This document shows positions 34,617 to 43,817 of a stretch of DNA of 64,000 nucleotides, one piece after another. How positions within the stretch are numbered: position 1 is the stretch's first letter; each line of letters opens with the position of its first letter. A program made the translations under genes and the position numbers. The stretch comes from Pseudomonas rhizosphaerae (GTDB lineage Bacteria > Pseudomonadota > Gammaproteobacteria > Pseudomonadales > Pseudomonadaceae). Under the pieces are notes generated by a model. That model worked only from the letters and a program-made list of their open reading frames with translations, searched no databases and was not told the origin of the DNA. The stretch is from assembly GCF_000761155.1 (NCBI RefSeq), contig NZ_CP009533.1:1860001-1924000 (forward strand), written 5' to 3'.

Positions 34617-35648
34617 ATGAGTGATTTCTCGCGCCGCCGTTTCATCAAGACCGCCACCCTCGCATCGGCTGCGGTCGCAGCCACCGGCCTGGGCTTGTTC
34701 AGCTCGCGCAGCGAAGCGGCGGACTTCAAACTCAAATTCGCCAACAACCTGCCCATGATTCACCCGATGAACGTCCGGGCGCGGGAAATGGCCAAGGCGA
34801 TCAAGGAAGAAACCAACGGCGCGGTGCAGATCCAGGTGTTCCCCAGCAGCCAGTTGGGCAGCGACACCGACACCCTGGCCCAGGTGCGCTCCGGCGCGGT
34901 GGACATGTTCGCCCTGTCGCCGGTGATCCTCGGCACCCTGGTGCCGTCGGTGCAGATCAGCGCCGTGGGCTTCGCCTTCAAGGACTACGACCAGGTCTGG
35001 AGTGCGATGGACGGCGATCTGGGCGCCCATGTGCGCAGCGAGATCGCCAAGACCGAAACCCTGTTCGCCTTCGACAAGATGTGGGACAACGGCTTCCGCG
35101 TCACCACCACCAGCACCCGTCCGGTGCTCAAGCCAGAAGACTTGGTCGGCATGAAGTTGCGCGTGCCGCCCAGCCCCATCATCATGTCGATCTTCAAGGC
35201 GTTCGATGCCGCGCCCACCAGCATCAACTTCGCCGAGGTGTATTCGGCCCTGCAGACGCGCATCGTCGAAGGCCAGGAAAATCCGCTGACCCTGGTCTCT
35301 TCGGCCAAGCTCTACGAAGTGCAGAAGTACTGCTCGCTGACCAACCATGTCTGGGACGGTTTCTGGATGCTGGGCAACAGCAAGTCGTTCGCCCGTCTGC
35401 CGGCGGACGTGCAGGCGGTGGTGCGCAAGCACGTCGATGCCGCCGTCATGGGCCAGCGCGCGGACCTTGCAGCCTTGCAGGGCAGCATCCGCGACACCCT
35501 CAAGGAAAAAGGCCTGGAGCTGGCCGACACCGAGCCGCAGGCGTTCCGCGAGAAGCTGCGCAGCGCCAACTACTACGCCGACTGGCACGAGAAGTTCGGT
35601 GACGCTGCCTGGGCCATCCTCGAAAAATACTCCGGGAAGCTGGCATGA
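34617..35648 (+). CDS. TRAP transporter solute-binding protein (DctP family)
   Basis: A 343-residue periplasmic binding protein. The N-terminus has the twin-arginine motif SRRRFIKT and a signal peptide to about residue 36 (SEA-AD), so it is probably Tat-exported, as some TRAP receptors are. The mature part has the DctP pattern LKFANNLPMIHPM, SSQLGSDTDTLAQVRSGAVDM and, at the ligand-clamping site, GMKLRVPPSPI with the conserved arginine (about 181) that binds a carboxylate. AGGAG precedes the ATG. The ligand is therefore probably an organic acid, perhaps the substrate of the divergent CoA ligase. Confidence 0.92.
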   Translation: MSDFSRRRFIKTATLASAAVAATGLGLFSSRSEAADFKLKFANNLPMIHPMNVRAREMAKAIKEETNGAVQIQVFPSSQLGSDTDTLAQVRSGAVDMFALSPVILGTLVPSVQISAVGFAFKDYDQVWSAMDGDLGAHVRSEIAKTETLFAFDKMWDNGFRVTTTSTRPVLKPEDLVGMKLRVPPSPIIMSIFKAFDAAPTSINFAEVYSALQTRIVEGQENPLTLVSSAKLYEVQKYCSLTNHVWDGFWMLGNSKSFARLPADVQAVVRKHVDAAVMGQRADLAALQGSIRDTLKEKGLELADTEPQAFREKLRSANYYADWHEKFGDAAWAILEKYSGKLA

Positions 35649-37528
35649 TGAGCGCCGAGGCGATGCCGGCCGAAACCGTTGCCATGCGCCTGCCGGCCCG
35701 GGCGCTGACCTGCCTCAACCGCTGCGCCATGCGCGTGGTCGAGGTGCTTGCCGTTGCCTTGATGCTGATCGAGACCTGCGTGCTGCTCGCCGGCGTCGTC
35801 TCGCGCTACGTGTTTCACAACCCATTGGTGTGGACCGACGAGCTGGCCTCGTCGCTGTTCATCTGGCTGGCGATGTTCGGCGCCGTGCTGGCGCTCGATC
35901 GGGGCGAGCACATGCGCATGTCGGCGCTGGTCAACAAGCTGCCGCCGGCCTGGCGGGGCTTCAGTGAAACCCTGTCGGCGCTCATCGTGGTGTTGTTCGT
36001 GGCCATGATCATCACCCCGGCGATGGTCCACTCCCATGAGCAGATGGCGATCACCACGCCGGCCCTGGGCATCCCCGACGGGGTGCGCGCCGCGGCATTG
36101 CCGGTCGGCGCCATGCTCATGCTGCTGGCGGCGGTCGCGCGAATGGCGCGCTATTCGACGCTGCGCCAGTTCGTCGCCGGCGTGGCCGTGGTTGCGGTGG
36201 TCGGCGGCTCGCTGTGGCTGGCCCAGCCGCTGCTCGCCGAGATCGGCAACTACAACCTGGTGGTGTTCTTTCTGGTGCTGCTAGGCGCCTGCGTCTTCGG
36301 TGGCATCCCGATCGCCTTCGCCTTCGGCACCGCCACCATGGCCTACCTGGCCCTGGCCACCCACGCGCCCCTGTCCATCGTCGTCGGGCGCATGGACGAA
36401 GGCATGTCGCACATGGTGCTGCTCGCCGTCCCGCTGTTCGTCCTGCTGGGGGTGGTGCTGCAGCTGTCGGGCATGGCCCGCACCCTCATCGACTTCATGG
36501 CCTCGCTGCTGGGGCATGTGCGCGGCGGCCTGCAATACGTGCTGCTTGGCGCCATGTTCCTGGTGTCGGGGATTTCCGGCTCCAAAGTGGCCGACATGGC
36601 CGCGGTGGCACCGGCGCTGTTTCCGGAAATGAAGAAGCGCGGCTCCGAGCCCGAAGAGCTGGCCGCCTTGCTGGCTGCCACCGGGGCGATGACCGAAACC
36701 ATTCCGCCGAGCCTGGTGCTGATCACCATCGGCGCGGTGTGCAGTGTCTCGATCACCGCGTTGTTCATCGGCGGGCTGATGCCGGCGGTGGTGGCCACTG
36801 TGGTGATCGCCATCGTCTGCTGGTGGCGCTCGCGCAAGGAGGCCATGCCCACGGTCAAGCGCGCACCGATGTCGGTAGTGGCCAAGACCTTCATGATCGC
36901 GCTACCAGCCCTGGCCTTGCCATTGCTGATCCGCGTGGCGGTGCTCGAAGGTGCGGCCACGGCTACCGAAGTCTCGACCATCGGCGTGGCCTATGTGGTG
37001 CTGGTGGGCTTGGTGATGCACCTGTTCATGCGCCACATCGAGTTCCGCAAGGTCTACCCGATGATGATCGAGGCGGCAGCGTTGTCCGGGGCGATCCTGT
37101 TGATCATCGGCATGGCCTCGGCGATGGCTTGGGCACTAACCCAGTCGGGCTTCTCGGCCAATCTGGTCGACCTGATCAGCGAGATTCCAGGCGGCGCCAT
37201 CGGCTTCATGTTCGTCACCATCGTGACCTTCCTGATCCTGGGCAGCGTGCTCGAAGGCATTCCAGCCATCGTGCTGTTCGGGCCCTTGATGTTCCCGCTC
37301 GCCGAAATGCTCGGCATCCATCCGGTGCACTACGCCATGGTGGTGATCCTGGCCATGGGCATCGGCCTGTTCGCACCGCCCTTGGGCGTCGGTTTCTATG
37401 CCGCCTGCGCCATCAGCAAGACCCCGTCCGACCATGTCATCCGCCGTGTGTGGGGCTATCTGGCGGCGTTGGTCGTGGCGCTGGTCATCGTTGCCTGTTT
37501 CCCGTGGATTTCCATCGGTTTCCTCTAA
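35645..37528 (+). CDS. fused TRAP transporter permease (DctQ-DctM)
   Basis: A 627-residue protein joining the small (DctQ, about 25-170, four helices; WTDELASSLFIWLAMFGA) and large (DctM, about 205-620, about 12 helices) TRAP permease subunits. DctM features include GIPIAFAFGTATMAYL, AVPLFVLLGVVLQLSG, GISGSKVADMAAVAP and IPPSLVLITIGAVCSVSITALF. Such fusions are found in SiaQM-type systems. It overlaps the binding-protein gene by 4 bp and drives Na+-coupled uptake of the bound acid. Confidence 0.92.
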   Translation: MMSAEAMPAETVAMRLPARALTCLNRCAMRVVEVLAVALMLIETCVLLAGVVSRYVFHNPLVWTDELASSLFIWLAMFGAVLALDRGEHMRMSALVNKLPPAWRGFSETLSALIVVLFVAMIITPAMVHSHEQMAITTPALGIPDGVRAAALPVGAMLMLLAAVARMARYSTLRQFVAGVAVVAVVGGSLWLAQPLLAEIGNYNLVVFFLVLLGACVFGGIPIAFAFGTATMAYLALATHAPLSIVVGRMDEGMSHMVLLAVPLFVLLGVVLQLSGMARTLIDFMASLLGHVRGGLQYVLLGAMFLVSGISGSKVADMAAVAPALFPEMKKRGSEPEELAALLAATGAMTETIPPSLVLITIGAVCSVSITALFIGGLMPAVVATVVIAIVCWWRSRKEAMPTVKRAPMSVVAKTFMIALPALALPLLIRVAVLEGAATATEVSTIGVAYVVLVGLVMHLFMRHIEFRKVYPMMIEAAALSGAILLIIGMASAMAWALTQSGFSANLVDLISEIPGGAIGFMFVTIVTFLILGSVLEGIPAIVLFGPLMFPLAEMLGIHPVHYAMVVILAMGIGLFAPPLGVGFYAACAISKTPSDHVIRRVWGYLAALVVALVIVACFPWISIGFL

Positions 37529-37541
37529 GAGAGTCCTGGTC

Positions 37542-38321
37542 ATGAGCCAAGCAGTCAGACAGCTTCCCAGCAAGAGCGGCGAGGGCCGGGTGGCCTTCAT
37601 CACCGGCGCGGCCATGGGCATTGGCGCGGCGATCGCCCAGCGTTTGGGTGAGGACGGCCACAGTGTGGTGGTGGCCGACATCAACCGCGGCGCTGCCGAA
37701 GAGATGGTCGCCGGTTTGCGCGCCCAGGGGATCGAGGCGCGGGCGGCGGTGATCGATATCGGCGATGCGCAGTCGATCGCCGAGGTGTTCGCCGGCCTGT
37801 CGCGCTGCGACGTGCTGGTGAACAATGCCGGCATCGCCAGGACCCAGGCCTTTCTGGACTGCGACCTGGCCGACTGGCAACGGGTGTTGAACATCAACGT
37901 GACCGGCGCGCTGTTGTGCGGCCAGCAGGCGGCGCGCCTGATGAAGGAGCAGGGCTGGGGGCGGATCATCAACATCGCGTCCATCAGCGGCATGCGGGCG
38001 AGCACGGGGCGCACCGCCTATGGCACGTCAAAGGCCGCGGTCATCGGCCTGACCCGGCAGATGGCGGTCGAGTTGGCCGAGTACGGCATCACCGTCAATG
38101 GCATCGCCCCGGGGCCCGTGGATACACCCCTGACCCAGCGCCTGCACTCCAGCGCCACCCGCGACTCCTACGCCCGCGCCGTGCCCATGCGCCGCTACGG
38201 CACCCCGGCGGAAATGGCCGGCGCGGTGGCCTTCCTGGCCTCCGACGACGCCTCCTACATAAGCGGTCATGTAATCCCAGTAGATGGCGGCTACATGGCG
38301 TCCGGCATCCTGGAAATCTGA
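37542..38321 (+). CDS. short-chain dehydrogenase/reductase (FabG-like SDR)
   Basis: A 259-residue classical SDR: cofactor motif TGAAMGIG (about 21-28), NNAGI, catalytic S in NIASISG and YGTSK (Y-x-x-x-K), then GPVDTP and the C-terminal DGGYMASG. The acidic residue in VVVADINR after strand 2 points to NAD(H). It is 13 bp downstream of the TRAP permease and in its operon, so it probably oxidises a hydroxyl of the imported compound or of a CoA ester from it. Confidence 0.9.
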   Translation: MSQAVRQLPSKSGEGRVAFITGAAMGIGAAIAQRLGEDGHSVVVADINRGAAEEMVAGLRAQGIEARAAVIDIGDAQSIAEVFAGLSRCDVLVNNAGIARTQAFLDCDLADWQRVLNINVTGALLCGQQAARLMKEQGWGRIINIASISGMRASTGRTAYGTSKAAVIGLTRQMAVELAEYGITVNGIAPGPVDTPLTQRLHSSATRDSYARAVPMRRYGTPAEMAGAVAFLASDDASYISGHVIPVDGGYMASGILEI

Positions 38322-38329
38322 GCTCGCCC

Positions 38330-38356
38330 GTGGGAGCGGTCAGCGGCCGCGAAAGG
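38330..38356. repeat. single REP half-unit (GGAGCGGTC class)
   Basis: GTGGGAGCGGTCAGCGGCCG followed by CGAAAG, the same unit as the arms of the pair at 1760-1846. It lies between the convergent SDR and LysR genes. Confidence 0.55.
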
Positions 38357-38378
38357 GGCACTGCGATATACCTGAGAC

Positions 38379-39281
38379 TCACTGATCCTGCAGCGTCGCC
38401 TCTTCACTCGCGCGCATTGCGCTTTCCACGAAGGTGGCAATACAGGGGTTGTGGTTGTCGGCTTTCCACACCGCGACCACTTCGATCACCGGTGGGGCCA
38501 CCAGGGGCCGGAAGGTGGTGGTGGTCAGGCGCATGTTGCGCATCGAGCGCGGCACGATGGCGATGCCCAGCCCTTCGCCCACCAGGTTGACGATGGTCTG
38601 CTGCATGTTGATCTCCAGCCCGACGTTCGGCGTCACGCCATGTTGCAGGCAATAATTGACGATCATGTCATGCAGGGCAGGGGCGATACGGCGCGGCACG
38701 ATGATGAAGGTTTCCGCCGCCAGGTCGCGCGGGTCGATCAACGGCTGCTCCAGCAAACGATGCCCCGGCGGCAGCACCACCGTCATCTCCTCGCGGTAGA
38801 TGGTCACCGTTTCCAGCCCACTGCAATCCTGGGGCCGGTACATGATCGCTACGTCCTTGTTGCCGCTGCTGATGTCCTGGGCCAGGTCCATGGGCAGGGT
38901 CTCGGTCAGCTTCAGGTTCACTTGCGGATACTGCGCCGCGTAACGCCGAGTGATCGCCGGGGTGACGCTGTAGGCCGTGGACATCATGAAGCCCACCGAC
39001 AACTCGCCTGCCGCGCCACGCGCCGCCGCCAGCGCATTGCGCTTGGCCTGCTCGAACGCCGCGAACACCGTCCCCGTGTCCAGATAGAAGCGCTGGCCGG
39101 CATCGGTAAGCTCCACATGGCGCCGCGAGCGGTCGAACAGCTTCACCCCCAGCTCTTCTTCCAGCAGCGCGATCTGCCGTGATAGCGGTGGCTGGGAGAT
39201 GTGCAGCCGCTCCGCCGCGCGACCGAAGTGCAGGGTTTCGGCCAGCGCACGAAAATACTGTAAATGCCTGAGCTCGATCAT
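38379..39281 (-). CDS. LysR-family transcriptional regulator
   Basis: A 300-residue LTTR. The N-terminal winged helix (about 1-60) reads MIELRHLQYFRALAET, HISQPPLSRQIALLEEELG, and the effector domain (about 90-290) follows. The DNA-binding end and effector pattern are of the CatM/BenM/CbbR type (RHLRYF-like start), which commonly respond to organic or aromatic acids. It is divergent from the sigma-54 activator gene and probably binds the T-N11-A dyad between them. It lies within the TRAP/SDR region, so it may add a second layer of control. Confidence 0.9.
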   Translation of the reverse strand: MIELRHLQYFRALAETLHFGRAAERLHISQPPLSRQIALLEEELGVKLFDRSRRHVELTDAGQRFYLDTGTVFAAFEQAKRNALAAARGAAGELSVGFMMSTAYSVTPAITRRYAAQYPQVNLKLTETLPMDLAQDISSGNKDVAIMYRPQDCSGLETVTIYREEMTVVLPPGHRLLEQPLIDPRDLAAETFIIVPRRIAPALHDMIVNYCLQHGVTPNVGLEINMQQTIVNLVGEGLGIAIVPRSMRNMRLTTTTFRPLVAPPVIEVVAVWKADNHNPCIATFVESAMRASEEATLQDQ

Positions 39282-39312
39282 GATGCTCGCAAAGGTATCA
39301 GTGGGTGCCTGA

Positions 39313-39332
39313 TTATGGATTGGAAAACATAA
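39313..39332. promoter_or_regulatory. LysR-type dyad between lysR and the sigma-54 activator gene
   Basis: TTATG-N10-CATAA, containing a T-N11-A core, lies 32-51 bp upstream of the LysR start in the divergent gap. This is the expected place for an LTTR recognition site that represses its own gene and affects the activator gene. Confidence 0.5.
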
Positions 39333-39435
39333 GTTCGCCTGCCGTATTGTGAAATGGCCAAAGCGTCGAGGCTTGCGTCACGAGCGCCAGACCTCGAGAT
39401 AGTCACGAGCTATAAAACAATAAAAGGTGACGCCG

Positions 39436-40521
39436 ATGTCTTCTGTATGCGAACACACCGCACGTGCTTCGACTGCTGCGCCCGTACCGTCCTCATCCGC
39501 ACTGCTTTCAGCCGAGCAGTATGAATCCGATATCGCCAACGACAGCGACCCGCAGGTACGCCAGGCCTTTCGCCGCGCCCTGCGCCTGATGGAGCGCGGC
39601 ATCGCCGTGCTCATCCAGGGCGAAACCGGCACCGGCAAGGAAGTGCTGGCCCGCACCCTGCATGCTCACAGCCAGCGCCGGCAGGCCCAGTGCGTGGCGC
39701 TCAATTGCGCCTCCATCCCGGAAAGCCTGATCGAGAGCGAGCTGTTCGGCTACTCGCGCGGTGCTTTTTCCGGCGCACTGCCCTGTGGCAAGAAGGGCAA
39801 GGTTCAGCAGGCCGACGGCGGCACCTTGTTTCTCGACGAGATCGGCGACATGCCTTTCGAACAGCAAACCCGCTTGCTGCGGGTGATCGCCGAGCGCGAA
39901 GTCACTCCGCTGGGCGCAGAGCGCAGCCTCAAGGTCGACTTCGCCCTGATCTGCGCCACCCACCAGAACCTCACCAGCCTGGTCCAGCAGGGTGCCTTTC
40001 GCGAGGACCTGTTCTACCGCATCGCCACCGGCGTGGTGCAGCTGCCGCCGCTGCGCGAGCGCACCGACCGCGCCGAACTGGTCTGCCGCATGGTCGCCAG
40101 CGAGCTGCCCGGCTGCGACCCGCGGCAGGTCATCGCTTCGGATGTCTGGCCACTGCTGCTCAATCACCCCTGGCCGGGCAACTTGCGGCAGATGCGTGCG
40201 GTGATTCGCTACGCCTGCGCAGTGATGGAAGGCAGCCGCATCCAGCGCACCGACTTGCCCATGGATTTCCTCGGTCACGGCTGCCCGACCGCATCGCCCG
40301 CACCTGCCAACGTGACCCCGATTCGCCGTCCGGTGACCCTGGCCGCGCCGCTCGACGAGCGTGCCGACGTACTCGACGTGCTCAATGCTTGCCGCTGGAA
40401 CATGTCGGCGGCGGCGCGTGCCCTGGGTATCTGCCGCCCGTCGCTGTACCGAGTCCTGCGCCGGTTGGGTATCCCACAGCTCAAGGACCAGCTGGCCCAG
40501 GGCGCTTACCTGCCGGCCTGA
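39436..40521 (+). CDS. sigma-54-dependent activator (bEBP) without a sensory domain
   Basis: A 361-residue enhancer-binding protein. The AAA+ domain has Walker A GETGTGKE (62-69), the sigma-54-contacting loop as GAFSGA (109-114) instead of the usual GAFTGA, Walker B LFLDEIGD (131-138) and the arginine fingers in REDLFYRI. A Fis-type helix-turn-helix ends the protein (CRWNMSAAARALGICRPSLYRVLRRLGI). Only about 30 residues precede the AAA+ domain, so there is no GAF, PAS or receiver sensor; related AcoR-type regulators have over 600 residues. ATG at 39436 is used (AAAAGG upstream); a GTG at 39427 is possible. Likely activator of both sigma-54 promoters near 34.3-34.5 kb. Confidence 0.9.
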   Translation: MSSVCEHTARASTAAPVPSSSALLSAEQYESDIANDSDPQVRQAFRRALRLMERGIAVLIQGETGTGKEVLARTLHAHSQRRQAQCVALNCASIPESLIESELFGYSRGAFSGALPCGKKGKVQQADGGTLFLDEIGDMPFEQQTRLLRVIAEREVTPLGAERSLKVDFALICATHQNLTSLVQQGAFREDLFYRIATGVVQLPPLRERTDRAELVCRMVASELPGCDPRQVIASDVWPLLLNHPWPGNLRQMRAVIRYACAVMEGSRIQRTDLPMDFLGHGCPTASPAPANVTPIRRPVTLAAPLDERADVLDVLNACRWNMSAAARALGICRPSLYRVLRRLGIPQLKDQLAQGAYLPA

Positions 40522-40566
40522 AGACGCATCGCTGCTGTCTGCTTTTCAACCAAGGGAACAACAATA

Positions 40567-41334
40567 ATGAATGCCCCTATCAGTCTTGCCATCACCGGTC
40601 AGGTGGCGGTGGTGACCGGTGCCGCCCGCGGCATCGGTTTCGCCATCGCCCAGGCGTTGGGTCAATGCGGTGCGCGGGTGGCGATCGCCGACCTCGACGG
40701 TATGGCCGCCAGCATTGCCGCCGGGCAACTGCGCGAACTGGGTATCGAGGCTATCGGCGTGGCCGTGGACGTGGCGGACGAAAGCCAGGTGCTGGCCATG
40801 GTCGACACCGTCGAAGAGGCGCTGGGTGGCGTCGACATCCTGGTCAACAACGCCGGGATCGTCTCGACCGGGCCGTTGCTCGACGTCAGCGCCGCCGAGT
40901 GGAACCGGGTCATGGCCATCGACCTCACCAGCGTGTTCTTCTGCGCCAAGGCAGTGCTGCCGGGCATGATGGCGCGCCGTGCCGGCCGCATCATCAACAT
41001 CGCCTCGGTGGCGGGCAAACGTGGCGGCGGCCTGTTGGGCAACAGCTGCTATGCCGCGGCCAAAGGCGGCGTGATCGCCTTGACCAAGGGCCTGGCCCGC
41101 GAAGCCGGGCCGTTCAACATCACCGCCAATGCCATCACCCCGGCCTTGACCGACACCGAGATGACCCGAGCTCTGGCGCCCGAGGCGCGCGCCCGGGTGC
41201 TCGCCGACATACCCTTGGGCCGTGCCGGCTCGCCACGGGACATCGCCGCAGCGGTATGCTTCCTGGCCAGTGGCGCGGCCAGCTTCATCACCGGCGAGAT
41301 CATGGACGTCGACGGCGGCTACATGCGCGACTAA
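40567..41334 (+). CDS. short-chain dehydrogenase/reductase (FabG-like SDR)
   Basis: A 255-residue classical SDR with TGAARGIG (about 17-24), ADLDG after strand 2 (NAD preference), NNAGI, NIASVAG and the catalytic YAAAK, ending in the typical FITGEIMDVDGGYM. It lies 45 bp after the sigma-54 activator gene, probably in the same transcript. It is about the same size as the SDR at 37542 but clearly a different gene. A role in the same degradative route is inferred. Confidence 0.9.
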   Translation: MNAPISLAITGQVAVVTGAARGIGFAIAQALGQCGARVAIADLDGMAASIAAGQLRELGIEAIGVAVDVADESQVLAMVDTVEEALGGVDILVNNAGIVSTGPLLDVSAAEWNRVMAIDLTSVFFCAKAVLPGMMARRAGRIINIASVAGKRGGGLLGNSCYAAAKGGVIALTKGLAREAGPFNITANAITPALTDTEMTRALAPEARARVLADIPLGRAGSPRDIAAAVCFLASGAASFITGEIMDVDGGYMRD

Positions 41335-42278
41335 CGTTGCACCGCTGCCGGTATGAACGCCAGGATGAGCGACACCGTGACCAGCGACAGCAAGGTCGAT
41401 ACCAGGATCGCCCGCGACATGGTGTCGGCCTCGCGGCCATACAGCGCCGCCAGCATGAAAGGCCCGTTGCCGATGGGCAGGGCACTGACCAGCAGCGCCG
41501 CCCAGGCCCACATGGCTGGTATGTCGAACACCCAGAACGCCAGCCAGGCCGTCAGTGCCGGTTGCACCAGCAACTTCATCGCCACCAGCATGACCAAGGT
41601 CCTGCTGTCGGCCTTGTGGGATTTTTCCGCTGCCAGGAACAGCCCGATCGACACCAGCGCGCAAGGCCCGGCCGCTGCGCCGAGGAACTGGAATAGCTGG
41701 CGCACGCCTACCGGCAGTATCAGCCCGCTGTAGGCCACCAGCGAACCCAGCACTGGCGCGACCATGATCGGATTGCGCAGCAGCGAGGTGCCGACCTTGA
41801 GCAAGGTACGCCCCAGGCGTTTCTCGGTTTGCTGGAAGGTCTCGATCATGATGATGGCCACGGCGAACAACACGCAGGCCGTCATCACCGCACCGATCAC
41901 GGCCGGGGCGATGCCAGGGTCGCCGAAGGTCAGCAGGCACAGCGGAATGCCGAGAAATCCCGAGTTGGGATAGCCTGCGCCCAGCGCATCGATGGTCGCG
42001 TCGAGAAAATGCGCGCGGGCGCGCAAGCGCAGCCACAGGGTCAGCAGGAAGACGATGCCCATGCCCAGACCGAAAGCCAGCACGTAGCCCATGTCCAGCC
42101 CTTGCAGGGTGCCCAGCCGCGCCATGGCTTCGAACAGCAGGGCAGGCAGCCCCAGGTAGATCACGAAACGGTTGAGCTCGATCGAGGCATTGGGCCCCAG
42201 GACGTTGCGCCGACGGCAGACGAAACCCACCAGAATCAACCCGAACACTGGAAAGGCGACGTTGAAGATTGCGAGCAT
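41331..42278 (-). CDS. AEC-family transporter (auxin efflux carrier type)
   Basis: A 315-residue membrane protein with about 10 helices in the 5+5 arrangement of the AEC/bile-acid-transporter fold. Recognisable parts are FPVFGLILVGFVCRR at the start, YPNSGFLGIPLCL and LRNPIMVAPVLGSLVAYSG. Bacterial members move malonate, malate and other carboxylates. It converges on the SDR gene with a 4-bp overlap. It may be a second carrier for the same pathway. Confidence 0.88.
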   Translation of the reverse strand: MLAIFNVAFPVFGLILVGFVCRRRNVLGPNASIELNRFVIYLGLPALLFEAMARLGTLQGLDMGYVLAFGLGMGIVFLLTLWLRLRARAHFLDATIDALGAGYPNSGFLGIPLCLLTFGDPGIAPAVIGAVMTACVLFAVAIIMIETFQQTEKRLGRTLLKVGTSLLRNPIMVAPVLGSLVAYSGLILPVGVRQLFQFLGAAAGPCALVSIGLFLAAEKSHKADSRTLVMLVAMKLLVQPALTAWLAFWVFDIPAMWAWAALLVSALPIGNGPFMLAALYGREADTMSRAILVSTLLSLVTVSLILAFIPAAVQR

Positions 42279-42460
42279 CGGCTGCTGTGTCCTTTGGACT
42301 GTTGGAAGCCCCAGTGTAGCAGCGCCACCGCTGCCGGCACGGCAGGCTGCGACCCATTGGGCGCATCGCAGGGTGCCGTACTTATCAACTCGAGCATGCC
42401 GTCGAGCAACTCGTCGTTTTTTTCTTGAAGGGTAGGGGGGAAGTCCATCTACACTGATGG

Positions 42461-42486
42461 CACTATCACATTAGGAGGCGATAGTG
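42461..42486 (+). promoter_or_regulatory. hairpin presenting the ribosome site of the EAL gene
   Basis: Arms CACTATC (42461-42467) and GATAGTG (42480-42486) enclose a 12-nt loop containing AGGAGG at 42473-42478. The ATG follows at 42491. The fold would expose or mask the ribosome site, and the A-x-GGA loop is reminiscent of Rsm/Csr binding sites. Regulatory use is inferred. Confidence 0.45.
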
Positions 42487-42490
42487 TGTC

Positions 42491-43684
42491 ATGACAGCCA
42501 ATAACCTGATGGACCTGGTTGCGCTGAAGCCGCTGTCTGCCACCGAGGCGGGCTGCGTGGATCGTGTGTTGCGCGCCATGCGCATACACTTGGGCATGGA
42601 TGTAGCGTTTGTTTCCCACTTCCGCCGGATCGACCGCGTGTTCACCCATGTCGACTCCGCCAGCTCGGTGCCCCTGAGCCCAGGCGATGTGCTCGAGATG
42701 AGCGCCGGCTACTGTCGCGGCGTGGTCAGCGGTGAACTGCCGGGGCTGATCCGTGACACCGGCCAACTGCCGGCCGCCATGGCCGTGCCCCAGACCCCGG
42801 GCCTGCCGATCGGCGCGCACATGAGCGTGCCCATTCACTTGAGCGATGGCCGCCTGTACGGCACCTTTTGCTGCTTCAGCCACGCACCCGATCCGGGTTT
42901 GACCGAACGCGACCTGAAGATGATGAGGGTCTTTGCCGAGCTGATCGCCGAGCGTCTGGAGTCCGACCTGGAAATGGTCCGTGATCACGACGACAAGGCG
43001 TTGCGCGTGCTCGAGGTGATGCAGGAACAGCAACCGCGCGTGGTCTACCAGCCGATTTATGATTTGAGCAACATGCGTATAGCGGGTTGGGAGTGCCTGT
43101 CGCGTTTCAGTGGCAAACCGGTGCGTCCGCCGGACGTGTGGTTCAAGGAGGCCGCTGAAGTCGGTCTGGGCAAGCAGCTTGAGTGCTTGGCCATTGGCAT
43201 GGCCCTGGCCGGTCTGGCACGGCTGGCGCCGGACACCTACCTGAGCATCAACTGCTCGCCCGAGCTGGTGCTCAGCGGCGAACTGCTGGGTGTCTTGCAG
43301 GATTACCCAGCCGAGCGCCTGGTGCTGGAACTGACCGAACATGCGGTGGTGCAGGACTACGTATCGTTGCAAGTGGCGTTGCAGCCGCTGCGCGTGCGAG
43401 GGGTGAGGGTAGCGATCGACGACGCCGGTGCCGGCTATGCCAGCATGCGTCATATCCTTCAGCTGCGTCCGGACATCATCAAGCTCGACATGAGCCTGAC
43501 CCGCGGCATCGATCAGGATTTCCAACGACGCGCGATGGCCTCGGCATTGATCGCGTTCGCCCGCGAAACGGGTAGCGTGATCGTCGCCGAAGGCGTGGAA
43601 ACGGAAGCGGAGCTGGCACAACTCAAACGCCTGGGCGCCGCCAACGCCCAAGGCTTTCTCCTGGGCCGCCCCGAACCCCTGTAG
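42491..43684 (+). CDS. GAF-EAL cyclic-di-GMP phosphodiesterase
   Basis: A 397-residue soluble protein with an N-terminal GAF-like sensor (about 20-155) and a C-terminal EAL domain (about 175-397). The catalytic set is complete: E in WECLSRF (the EAL position reads ECL), N in SINCSPE, E in LELTEH, DD in AIDDAGAGYASM, K in IIKLDMSL, E in VAEGVET and Q in QGFLLGRPEP. It should hydrolyse c-di-GMP, though the loop-6 signature DDFGTG is DDAGAG here. No GGDEF domain. With a possible FleQ site before the exopolysaccharide cluster it could feed into the same network. Confidence 0.9.
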   Translation: MTANNLMDLVALKPLSATEAGCVDRVLRAMRIHLGMDVAFVSHFRRIDRVFTHVDSASSVPLSPGDVLEMSAGYCRGVVSGELPGLIRDTGQLPAAMAVPQTPGLPIGAHMSVPIHLSDGRLYGTFCCFSHAPDPGLTERDLKMMRVFAELIAERLESDLEMVRDHDDKALRVLEVMQEQQPRVVYQPIYDLSNMRIAGWECLSRFSGKPVRPPDVWFKEAAEVGLGKQLECLAIGMALAGLARLAPDTYLSINCSPELVLSGELLGVLQDYPAERLVLELTEHAVVQDYVSLQVALQPLRVRGVRVAIDDAGAGYASMRHILQLRPDIIKLDMSLTRGIDQDFQRRAMASALIAFARETGSVIVAEGVETEAELAQLKRLGAANAQGFLLGRPEPL

Positions 43685-43770
43685 CCGCGGCGCCCCGGAC
43701 GCGGCTCGCGCCGCTGCTACAAGAACCGCGTCAACCACGACCCCTGTAGCAGCGGCGCAAGCCGCGTCGG
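43684..43770. repeat. REP-type repeats (GTAGCAGCGGC class)
   Basis: A unit at about 43686-43719 (GGACGCGGCTCGCGCCGCTG onward) and an opposite-orientation unit at 43745-43769 (TGTAGCAGCGGCGCAAGCCG) form a hairpin pair between the convergent EAL and ybiT genes. It is the same class as at 4852-4938. Confidence 0.65.
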
Positions 43771-43817
43771 CGGTATACGCGGTGGCCCATGAGAAACGCG
43801 GCGGGGCATGAAGCGGT

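Noticed and set aside
39690..41696. A 668-codon plus-strand frame across the sigma-54 activator and SDR
   Set aside because: Different frame from two clear genes, arginine-rich composition and no recognisable domain.
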